The position numbers were made by a program, and so were the translations under genes. From contig NC_133938.1 of the NCBI RefSeq assembly GCF_031877795.1, positions 16,462,920 to 16,526,919 of the forward strand: a stretch of 64,000 bases of DNA. Direction: 5' to 3'. Source of the stretch: Strix aluco (lineage: Eukaryota > Chordata > Aves > Strigiformes > Strigidae). Shown piece after piece: positions 1-12,000 of this stretch (positions are counted from its first letter, which is position 1; every line of letters begins with the position of its first letter). The notes beneath the pieces are model-generated. The model was not told the DNA's origin. It saw nothing but the letters and a program-made list of their open reading frames with translations, and did no database searches.

Positions 1-64
1 CTGTAACTGCAGTCTTGTCTGTTCTGTGAGTCCGTCTCCTATGGTGCCGTGTTTTATTTGTGAC
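1..64 (-). CDS. VTG3: VTG3 exon 23 (start of phosvitin exon, truncated by window)
   Basis: Homologous to the start of the VTG2 phosvitin exon: it reads V-T-N-K-T-R-H followed by basic residues, against V-A-N-K-T-R-H in VTG2. The exon enters in frame after exon 22. The acceptor dinucleotide is preceded by G (GAG), whereas VTG2 has the usual CAG. Only 64 nt are visible, so the length of the serine tract is unknown. Confidence 0.7.
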
Positions 65-3000
65 CTCCGAAAACAGTTCAAAGCATTATGAGTTTATAGC
101 TTGTTCTGTAAAATTTCTCTGGGTGTCAGACAACCTGCTCACCACAGGCTTTCAAGGAAATACAGCTTCTTGGCCCCACACACTGCAGAAGCTGCACCAG
201 AACTCACCTAGACCCATTCCTCCCAGCTGAAATGCTTTCTCATGCCAGTTTTCCACAGTGGCTTCATTTATAGAAAAATATTTCCCTCTCCGATGCTCAA
301 AGACGCTTACCTTGAACACATTTTCAATGCCTAGAATCTTCTTCAGTTTAGCTTGAATGTCCTCATACAGAGATGTCTCATCCTTTTCCTTAGATCCTGA
401 GCTTGCTACATCAATTATTTTGGAAGCTGCTTTGGATCCTGCCTGAATCTCCAGCTGTATTTTGCCAATATCAGCATCTGTATGAACTAAAGTCAAGATA
501 CTTACATTCCAGGGTTGTGCTGCTTGAGCAGCATTCACAAAGATTGACAGAAAAGCTTGTTGTCATGACTGTACCTGGCTTCAAAACTATTTTGGCCTCA
601 AGTTCGCCAACTAATTTGTGCAGATAGGTATTTCTTAAGAAAGCAGAATTTCGTGACTTTAGGCTGAGACAAGCAGAACATCCCAAACTCTCAGATTTTC
701 TACAGAAGATGCGTGCATAAAATCTTCCTCCTACACTGTTGTGATGTGCCTCTTCTGAACCTTGCTGGTATCCTTTGAGTATCACACTAGGAATATTGCT
801 TTGCTGTATGAAAGAAAAATATGGTAAATAAAGATATTTTCTACAAAAAAATTGTCACAGGTCCTAAAATCTTTCCTCCTATTAATGAAGAGAATGATGA
901 CAGCCCTGCCTAAGAAAGGGAGCACTGTTTAAAAATAGAGATTAAAATTTAGAGATTAAAATTAGAGATCCAAGCACTGGAAGCACTGGAGTTTCCTCCA
1001 AAGTGCTCTGTGGAAGAGGACAGCTCTCCTGCCCAGCCTTTCCCAGGCAGTGTATCACAAACACACTTCCCAGTGAGAACCTGCAGGGCTCTTTGGAGGG
1101 TCTATATCTCTGTATCAGTTTTGGGCTACCAGCCCTCCTGTTGTAAGTCAACCTACCTTTCCCACGCTAGACTCAGAAGCTGAAGAGCGCATAAGAGAAT
1201 GGGCTTCTGCAATTCACTGCAGGAATTACCTCAGGATTTGGGAAGAGAAATATATAACCTGCCTGAGACCCATCTTTTCCATATTGCTCTGGCTCAGAAA
1301 AAAAGGGATATTGTACAAAGTATACAAATTTCACACACCCTCCCATTGACTGTAAAGAAATAGAAAGACGTGCTGTCAAAGCAACCCTACCTGCGTGAGA
1401 TGATGAGAGTGAACAGACTGTGAATAACCACGTCTTGAACCCATTGGGACTTATGTTAGGCTTGGTTTGGGGTATGTCAGGCACCTGTTGAATCTCACCG
1501 TTTCTGTTTGTGCTCTGGTTAGCCAGCTGCTGTGTTGGGGGTGCTCAGCCCCTCCGAGGAGCTGTCTGTTCTCTACCTGTCTGCAATAAAGATGGTGAGA
1601 GGCCTCCTTACCTTCTGGCTGCCAGGTCTTGAAGATCTTTCTGATGGCTGAAATGGCTGGTCAGAGACACTTGGCACTTCTCCGCTGGGTAGAAGCGGGG
1701 ATTTCTTTTCAGAATCTACTTCTTCCATGTTCCTTGAAATAGCATAAACTTCACTCCTGTGGAGGTGACAAATGGCACACAAGTAACATCTTCTGATTTT
1801 GCTTACCTGTCTTTGATGGTGCAAAAAAGACAATACTAAGCTTTATGTGACTGCCAAGGTACAGCAGAGCCTAAAAAGGAGTTGCGTGTTCGTGATTTTA
1901 TAACAGGGAGCTCACAATCAGTGACACAGAACAAGCAAAATACAACAAGCTCTTGTGTACCTCACAGCTGTGAGCTCAACCTCCTGATGGCAGGGAGGGG
2001 TTTCAATCTTCAAATTTTTCTCTTTCATGTTTATCTTGGCATCAAATTTCATCGTAGTGTTGGCACTGAACTCTGCATGAAATTCAAGACCACTCTGAAA
2101 GTATTGTGTATTAATCCCCATCATTGCAATCATATGAAAATATGCCCTGAAAGAGTGCAAATAAAAACATGTATAATTACAGATTAACATGCACATATTT
2201 AACTTTGAAATGCAAAATTACATTTTCACACTGTTCTGTTTATTGTAAGAGCCACTACTGGTGGATGAAGAGATGTATCATAGCAGGATAAAAAAAAAGC
2301 TGAAGTGCCACTGGAGAAGGTGAAGGGTTTTATCTGATGAACAAAGCTAACATGGACCTCTCACTGCTTTGTCACTGATAGATTGCTTGAGGACAAGCTA
2401 ACACCAGAATCTCCTAGCTTCAGATTGTGCCTAGTTTATTATTATTATCAGTATTAATATTATCATTATTATAATTATTGGTATTAGTACTGTTGCTTTT
2501 GCTTTTGATTTTGCAGATCCAGAAGCATTTCCCCCTGAAATCTCCCCAACTTGTGCTAGGTGGTGATGCGATTCTATGCTGAACTTGTAAAAACCTGTTC
2601 ATAGGTAACAACTTAGTATGTTTAGTCACTGAATAGGTACAAACGTGAGCATTTTTAGCAATGGCAGAACATAAGAGCATCCTGTGGAATACAGTGTACA
2701 TTGCTACGTTTGCAGGGTTGTAAAGCACCAGGTGATTGTGTTGCTTTCTCACAAGTTCACTGCTCTGGACTACCACAGCCGTCCCAAATCTGGGACAAGT
2801 AAGCCCCTTATATAACAACGTGCAATCACATATCTATTTCAAATGTAAATGCTTGTGTGTGTATGTGAAAATATATGTCATTTTTACTTTGGCTTGATGT
2901 CAGCATGAATATCCGTGTTGGTTTCCAACAACTGTGAAGGTCTAAAATTGTCAGATAATGGTGGTGATATCTGTATATCCACTGCAAAAGACAGACAGGA

Positions 3001-6000
3001 ATTACATGAAGAGAGAATCAATAAATACTAGAGATACAATGTTTTCAATAAACATAGTAGTTAACACACGGGTAGTGCTTTTACATTTTGAAATACTTCA
3101 TGTGATATTTAAAGAAGATTGCTACTCCAGAGTTATACAAATATGTCCCAGGTGGAACACACTAATTACTTCTCAAACCCTTTGGAGGTAGCTGAACACT
3201 AATGTTTACACATTACAAGAGTATTTTATAGAGGGATTTAATGTCAACATTGGAATTGGACCACCAGTTATTGTGGAGAAACTGCTTGGTTTGGCATCCC
3301 AAGCTCACCATCAGCTGCAACCTGGGCCAGCGCGGCACCGCACAGACTGAGCTCCAGTGGCATGCCAACCACTGTGGGGACAATGTGCCGCAGCTCGCCC
3401 ACCATCACTGGCAGGGTCCATCGGCCTGAAATGCCTCGCTGGACCTCTTCCACCACTTTTTTCACCACTGGCTGCCAGTTTGATGATCCAGTTAGACTCT
3501 GAAAACAGAGAAATAGGTTAGCTAAGAAGAGACAGGGAAGGGGAATTTGTCAGCCTCGCAGACAAAAAGGACAACAGCCTTGAAAGTACCGTCATGGTCT
3601 GCTGAATGGCCTCTTTATCAATGTCAACAAAGGCGATCTCTTGGCCCAATACTTTGACGTAAGCAGACACCAGAGGGTCTTCAGGAGGCAGTTCTTTCCA
3701 TCCCAGAAGCTGTGGTGTTAAGGAGAGATGGGGAGAAAAGGAAGAAGCAGATAATGTCACTTAAAATACAGTAATGTGTTAGCAAAGAGCAGATCCCATC
3801 TGAAGGGTGCTAATCATGGTTCCTTAGCCAGAAAACTGATAGACATCTTACAGGTCTGGACCAATGTGGCCTTTCTTATGTTGCATAACTGACTTCAGTG
3901 GGAGGTTCCCTGCATAAGGATGAAGTAAGGACTTGGTAATTTCTGCTCCTGTAAGTAGTGGGTGACACCTGAGGACTCACGAACAAAAATCTTGTTTAAT
4001 AATCCTTTTGAAAGGGAAGAGCAACCACTTACTGTGTTTTAATACACAGTTTAAAACATGAATTTTCTCTACCAGCATCATCATCACCTTTTGTACTGTA
4101 CATTAAGGACTGACACATATTGAGTGAAAAAGTGGCATCTGTTGACAGTGTAAGTACAATGTAAATTCATCTTTCCATGACCAAACAGGAAGACTGACTC
4201 CTCTCTCACTGAAACATCAAAGGGACGGCTTGGTGGGTGGGTCAGTGATGCCACCCCAGTGCTGGCGGGAACTGTGTATTGCAAACAGATCAGAAGGGTG
4301 TGTAGAGACATACCATTTTACCGAGTTCCTTCAGTGTCTTGTATGTATCGTACTCAGCAAAGGGAATGTTCTGCTTTCTGATAAGCTTAGTTAGGCTTTG
4401 TGACCGGAGAGCCACCTGTAGGAAACAGTCAGGCCAGGTACAAGAGAGCCCAGGAAAACCTCTGTACCTAGTGTTACACTCACCGAGGCCGCTCTAAATA
4501 CATACTTTATGAAGCCATTGCACTTATGAGGCTATGTCTACCTGACAGATGACTGCAGGCTATGGCTGAAGATGCTGAGGACATGCTGAGCCAGCTTTGA
4601 ATTAATGAGAAGGGATAATTTTAGGGCAGTGCAGAGCTCAGCCCAGGCTGCAAAGCTTGCCCAAGAAGCTGAGTAAATGACTGCATGCTGTTACATGGAG
4701 CTTCATGCTACCCTGACTGCACTGCTGGCTGGAATTTAATTTCAAATGCCACTTCCCTATACTTATGCAAAATACCCTAGATGCCATGTGGCTTTAGGTA
4801 GGTAGATGAATGTTCTGCTGCATAAGCTTTCCTCTGCTCTCCTAGGTTTTCATGCCTATTGATGAATGTATGTGTCAAGAAGCCCAAATAAAAGAAGCAG
4901 CCTAAGTAAAATCCTAATCGTTATCTAAATTTTCTCTTCCACATACGGCCTCACAGCCAGAGATGGAGTAAAACACTACATCACAGTCCAAATGGCTTAA
5001 CAAGTAATACTATCTGTAGCTGGCTTACATCTAGCTGGTGGTTTTAATAAAATACTTACCTCGATAATATCCGCTGCAGTATTTGCATAATATGCTCTTA
5101 CTTTTGTGATTATATCAGGTGGAAACATGGTGCTGGGACCATTCATTAGATAGAGCCTCCAAATGGCACCAGCCTGATACTCAGCTATCACAGGAATAAA
5201 AATAAGCAGAGGTTTTGGTTAGGGTCTCCAAGATGTCTGGTGCATGTAAGCCACCTCAGGAACATGATGTAGTAGATTGCAAGTGGTTCTGCCAGGATTC
5301 AATTCCATAGGTCCTCAAGTTTGTAACTTCAAGAGGAGAACTTTGTTCTAGGGCAGAGTCAACACAACCACCGTGACTGAAGAAGTCCTAAATCCATATG
5401 TAGGCACTGCTTTCCCCAGCAGATACCCAGAGAGTAGTAGAACACCCTCAGGGGATTTGCATGTTAGGAGGCTCTTGTGCTTTTTTCTATTTCAAGAGCA
5501 CACTAAACTGACAGCCCATGATTGAATTTTGAATTAAAATCACAGAACACAATAGAGGCATTTGGCTATGTAAGCTGAAGCAGTAGACAGGAGACTTCAT
5601 ACTCACAGGAATAAATGCCGACATGAATGACCTTGCTGTAACGATAGCTCAGCCTGTCAAGTCTGGGGCTCAGTAGTTTAATGGCAATGTTGCAAGCAGC
5701 AGATCTGAGTAATAAAGAGTTAAAATCATATGAAGATAGTCAACTGTGACCAAATTCTTAGAAAACTGCAAGGAAAAAAAAAAAATCACCATTTGTTACT
5801 AAAAAATGTACTTCTTCCTCTACTTACAGATTATAGAGCTGTGGGATCCTGCCTACTGCCAAAGCCTTCATGTGTGAATATGTGAAACTGGCTACTTGTA
5901 AGCTGGGCTCCGTCAGCAGCGAGCTGGCCATAGCTGTTACAGTTGGAAGAGCAGGCTTAGTTTCGAAGAGGACAACACAAGCCACCATTCGGACGTTAGG

Positions 6001-9000
6001 AGCAAGTGTGTTATCCATAAAGACCTGGAGGGAGATCTCCCTTACCTAGATGAGGAAGACACAATCTGTGACTACCTTGTAACTTCTCAGTGAGAAGTTG
6101 TTTCTAAACCGTGCATGTGTGATCTGCAGTGAATGGAGAGCAAAACCCTAAACAAAGACTTGAGCATGGGACCTGTGACTAAAAATTAAGTTACTGCTGG
6201 GTGCACAGTGAACAGGACTGGAAGAAACAGCCATTAGTAATGGGCCCAGTGTTACAGCGACTAAAGCAACCTCTTTCCTGGGATATCAGCAAGGATGGGG
6301 TGATGTCAGGAATTTGCAGTGTGGGCAAGAGGAAGACCTGTAACTGAGAAATCTGCCCAGAGTTGCTAAGATTACCTGATGGCTTTATTATTCCTGAATT
6401 ACTAAGTCAACCCAAATCATACCCTCTAGGATATTTGTTTAAATAATAATGTCAGTTACTTTTACAGGGTCTTTTCTGGCAATTTTCCTCAAGGCCAACA
6501 CGGCATCAGCATGAATTCTGTTTGGTAATGAAGCTGCAGCTGGGGAAAATGTTGGCAAAAACTTCAGGATGCGTTTGATACTGGCCGGCTCTCCTGCATT
6601 GCCGATGGCTTTCAGGGCCAAGGCCATGTCTTTGGCATCACCTTTGCTGGTGGCTTCAGTAGCAAGGTCATGGAGTGGCTGAAAACAGAGCAGACTGTGT
6701 TAATCTTATCAGGTAATGATCTCGTAATAATGCATAAAAATATTCATTGTCATAGCAAGCAAAACAACTACTGGCGCAAAGTCCGGAATAAAGCAGTTCA
6801 GATCTTTCTCTCAGGAAAAATCTCACCATCGTTTTCAGGATGCCAAATGTGGAACATACAAGCAAACTTGGTTTTCTCCTTACACCGTGTTGTAATTGAT
6901 TTTAAATTGTGCCAGAGCCTGAGCATGGGAGATAATCCTAAATGGAAGCCTGCACCAATTCAGGAGGAGCCCCAAGCTAACGCCGGGTTCAGTCGTTCCT
7001 TGGGGCACCTCCGTCAGCCCTGCCAGCCTGCAGGCCCCAGGGTCTGCACAGCTGCAGGATTACACTTGCATATTTTTCACTTCCTATAGTGATAGCAAGT
7101 TTACTTAAACAGTTCTGTTATTCTGAGAAGACAAATTACCCTTCTGGTGGCTTAGCTTTGTTTCACTCTGTTTTGGAAGATTTAAACACATGTGAAACAC
7201 CAGCAGACCATCTCAGTGCTGTGGTCCTTCTGAGTGAGGAGCCAGAGCTGCATAGTCTGAGGACAGTGTCCTCAATATTTCTGACAGTGATATGCAGTTA
7301 TGTAGCATGGCCTCTTTGGAAGCCCTAACTTATGACATATCTAGAGCTTTGCTTATATTCACACTTTAGTGCCTTTTTAATATATTAAGTACACTCTACC
7401 TAATGTAAGAGAGAAGGATTATAATTATTTTGCTTTAATCCCAAATTTATCATACCTAAACTCAGTTTCAGGTTGTTTACAGGATCCATTATCCCCATGG
7501 ACTTCTACCACTTACATTTGAAATTCTGAACTGTTAAGACCTGATTTTTCAAAGACATCAGCTCGGTGTTTCATTCTGTCTTTGCAATTTTAAAGGCAAT
7601 CACAACTAAGAGTGAGACATGTAAACAGCAAGTTACCTAATTGCCAACATTGTGAGAGCTACATTAGAGGCATTTAAAAAATTTCTTTACCTCCTTTGAA
7701 TAAGAAATGACAGTCACCTACCCGAAGAAGTTCGTTTGGACAAAGTGAAGTCTGAGCACAGTATTTATTTACCATGCTACCATACCCCAGGTAAACAATT
7801 ATTCGATGAATTGGTGCTTTCTGGATTTGGGGACAGGTCAGAAAAGTCTACAGAAGAAAGAAGTAGCAGTCTTTAATGTTTCTAGTAATTAGAGCTGGTA
7901 TTTTGTGAAAATTACATTTGAGAAATAAATAGATAAAATTACTTTGGATTTTTCATAAATATTTTCAGAAGTTAAATGGTACAATAGCTACAATAAAAGA
8001 CTCGCTACACTTATATAGTATGTACTTTAGATTTTGGTTACAGGACATTATTTTCTTGAATTTGTCTATTTTTTAAAAAAAATATTTTGGCAAAAAGAAA
8101 TCAATAGTAATTTTCTTAGGATTTGTGGGTTTTAACATCAAAACATTAAACGTTAAAAAAATTTGGCAACAAGTATTTGGAAACATTTTCTAAAGCATTC
8201 CCCATTTTGTTAATACCTTGCATTTTACAAATTTAGAAGGAAATATGCTGCATCTTTCGCTTATAATTCTGTGAATTCACCTTTAAAAAGGAGTGAGATG
8301 GAAATAGAAGAATGATCTCTACTCACTGAGGCAACTTCTAGGGTTTGTTTGTTGGCTGTAACGAAATGGAAGGCAAGAGGGAGAGTCACAGCTGCTTCCC
8401 AGATGTTCAGCTTCTCATCATGAATTTTTTGCTTCAGGAATCTGAATGTGTCAGTAGCTCCAGCAGCACAGATGGCGCTCAGGAACCAGTCCCTGCCAGG
8501 GAGAGGAGGATTAGTTATCCCCATTGCCTGGTATGCCTCTGATCCAAAATCCTGGCTGAAGGTGGTACAGTTACCTGTAGGGAAGGTCGTTGGCAAACTG
8601 CACCCACAAAGACTCAATTTGTTCAAGGGTCACTATACGAAAAAGCTGGACCATTTGTAAGAACTTGGCTGAAGCTTCTTTAGAGGCTCCTTCCTTGTTA
8701 TTCTGAACTAATTGCCGCAGTGTTTCTGTTAACTATGGGAAAAAACAGACAGTTGGAAGGATCCATGTCTAAAATAATTGTGTGATGACCTGTTAACCTT
8801 ATAAATAATGAAAGAATATGACAAGTAAGCCTCTAATACCTGTAAATCTGGATTTTTAATCCTTATGAGAGGAATCGGCATCTGGAGTAACTCTCCTGAG
8901 AAATGATAACGAAGACTCCCCTGGTTTTGCAGCTGAGTTTTTGGTGCACTGATAGGAGTCCTTTTAATGTCAACCAATGACAGTTCTTGTCTTCAAGGGA

Positions 9001-12000
9001 GAGAAAGAAATTAATCAGTAGCCTTTAACCACACTGTGTGTGTGGAGGACACATACAGCAGTTGGAGAAGACTGAGGGGTGCCCAGTAGGACCGCTGCAG
9101 TGACCACAAATGGCTCGTGCACCTCTCTGTGCATTGCTCAGGATTATCTGGAAATGTCATAGGACTGGCGAGAGCTTTCATTAGTTTGACAAAGTCTCTG
9201 ACTGGTTGAAGAAATGTTTCAGGTGGTCCAACAAAACCCCCAAACAACAGGACATGGGCCCTGGCTAGGCATCCTGAGGGACGTACAGTGCCTTGGCCCT
9301 TCGCAGCCCACAGGCCAGATGTTTCTTGTTAACTCACAAATTAACAATAAATATGTTTTAGGCATCTCCTCCTGGCTCTGATCATCATAGCTATGTTAAG
9401 GACATACATGGTGCCTACCTTGCCTCCATGACTGCTGCCCCATTGGGTTCATTGAAGGGTGAGATCTGGTACACCTGCTCAGATGTAGCAGATGTCATCA
9501 AGGTCCTGCTGTCATCATACTTCATCTTGTAAGTGAACGTCACAGTGCCCTTAATGTTTCTGGCTTTCTAGAAGTGCAAAGAGACTCACTCACAAATCTG
9601 AAAGGGTGGTAATTAATTGAGCACAGACAAGCCAAATTCCCTACTAGCATCAGCGCAATGCATGAGTGTTTGGCAGTGGCTTATGCATGACCATGGCAGG
9701 AGGGGTCCCCACTGCTCGTACCAGGGGGCAGGTGGGGCAGGGGCGGATGTACGCCATGCCCATGTTCTTCACCGCTTTCTCCTGGCAGTCCGTCAGGTCC
9801 TTGCTTTTGGAAATGGTGGCACGGTTATTCTTACTGTCATCCTGGATAACATATCTGGTTTGGCAGATGCCTTCAATCCCAGCCTGTGAGTGTTGATTAA
9901 ACACAATGAATTTTCCATTTGAAACAGCAATAAATAGGTCAAAGAAAATTGCCTGGGAAGTGTATGTACAGACAAGTTACTATGGAACAGTAAAATGAGA
10001 ATAAAAGTAAAATCAGAATGGAAAAAACAAACCTCCTGTAGTTCATACACATTTTGTGACTTTTTGATGGTTATCTGCATCATGTTCAGAATCCCTCGCA
10101 CTAGGTTAGTGCATAGGATGGGACAGTCCTCAGGGGCGAAAATACTTCCAACCCTTCCCTCAGTGTATTCAAACTTAAAGGCTTGGCTGAAACATTCAGT
10201 GATGGTCTCTGTAAGCCTCAAAGATGGAGTGAAGGGGTCCATGGGCCAGAAGCCATTGTATTCCTCCAACTTTGGTGATCGAATCTGTGAACAAAATTAG
10301 AAAAACATTCATCCTGGTAATTCAGTTTGAAACAGTGCAATAACAGGGAAACTGGGCACTTTCAGTCCATGGCTGGACACAATCCATTTGTCCAACACCA
10401 CAGGAAACATTTTCCTCCTCAGCCTATTGTGCTGGGCCTAGGAAGCATCCTTGAAAACACAATTTCCATGAAGGCTTTCTGCGAGAAAAATAAGATTGTG
10501 CAAGCAGCATTCAAAACTTCAGCAAATCTGGTGAAGGTTGTTGGGTAAGTGAAAGACTATCTGCTGGCAATCTGTACGAAAGGATACTCACCCATTTTCC
10601 CCAGATGTCCAGTGAGATCTCCCTTCAGTCTGCAAGGCAGCCAAGCCATTGCTCAAGCTGCCTGCCTAAACACATAGGGACTATTTTGGCTGCTGCCCGA
10701 GGTCCAACATGTCTCAGACCACCAAAGCTTTAACACAGCTGATAGGGAAGAAGACATGGCCACGGGACCTCTCACAGGAGATGCCCCAGCGAGAGCTGAT
10801 GTCTCTTTGGAAGTAGCTGTCATCATTTTGAGCTTATCAAGCTGTAAAACTTGCACACAAGTCCTTGACTGCTACCTAGTGGGAAACGTGTGCCTGCATG
10901 CACATACATATCTAGTGACATACACATACATGCACACTTCCCACCCTCATACATAAATGTACATGCTCCTGCATAGAGCAAAATGGTGTGGATTTAGTGC
11001 TTTGTTTTATTTTAGGCATTTATAACCAATGCTGCAAGGGTGGCTTGCCTCTTGTCATGTTTCCTCAAATTAATCACAGAATGGGTTAGGTTGGAAGGGA
11101 CCTTAAAGATCACCTAGTTCCAACTCCCCTGCCATGGACAGGGACACCTTCCACTAGATCAGGTTCCTCAAAGCCCTGTCCAACCTGGCCTTGAAAACTT
11201 CCAGGGGGGCAGTCATCCACAACTTCTCTGGACAACCTGTTCCAGTGCCTCACCACCTCCACAGTGAAGAATTTTTTCCTTATATCTAATTTAAATCTAC
11301 CCTTTCAGTTTAAAGCCATTACCCCTTGTCCTATCACAGCATGCCCTTGTAAAAAGTCCCTCTACCAGCTTCTTGTAGGCCCCCTTTAGGTACTGTAGGA
11401 AGTCTATGTCTCACTAGAGCCTTCTCTAGGCTTAACAACCTCAACTCTCTCAGTCTGTCTTTATACAAGAGGTGCTCCAGCCCCCTGACCATCTTCATGG
11501 CCCTCCTCTGGACTCACTCCAACAGGTCCATGTCCTTCTTATGTTGGGGACCCCAGAGCTGAATGCAGTACTCCAGGTAGGGTCTTAAGAGAGTGGAGTA
11601 GAGGGGAAGAAACACCTCCCTCGACCAGCTGGTCACACTTCTCTTGATGCAGCCCAGGATACAGTTGGCTTTCTGGGCTGTGAGCACACATTGCCAGGTC
11701 ATGTTGAGCTTCTCATTGACTAACACCCCTAAGTCCTTCTCTTGGCTGCTCTCAATCCACTCATCACCCAGCCTGCATTTGTGCTTGGGATTGCCCCCAC
11801 TCATGTGCAGAACCTTGCACTTGGCCTTGTTGAACTTCCTGAGGTTTGCATGGGCCCACCTCTCCAGCCTGTCCAGGTCCCTCTGGATGGCACATCCCTT
11901 CCCTCCAGTGTGTCAACCCCACCACACAGCTTGGTGTCATTGGTAAATTTGCTGAGGGTGCACTCAATCCCACTGTCCATGTTGCTGACAAAAGTGTTAA

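Noticed and set aside
764-803. VTG3 exon 21 starting at 764, after ACCAG
   Set aside because: An acceptor at 803 has a proper pyrimidine tract (CTTTCATACAG), keeps frame, and gives a start homologous to VTG2 exon 21. The later site would discard conserved residues.
9011-9247. A 78-codon minus-strand frame between VTG3 exons 6 and 7
   Set aside because: Intronic, no recognisable domain, and exons 6 and 7 already join in frame without it.
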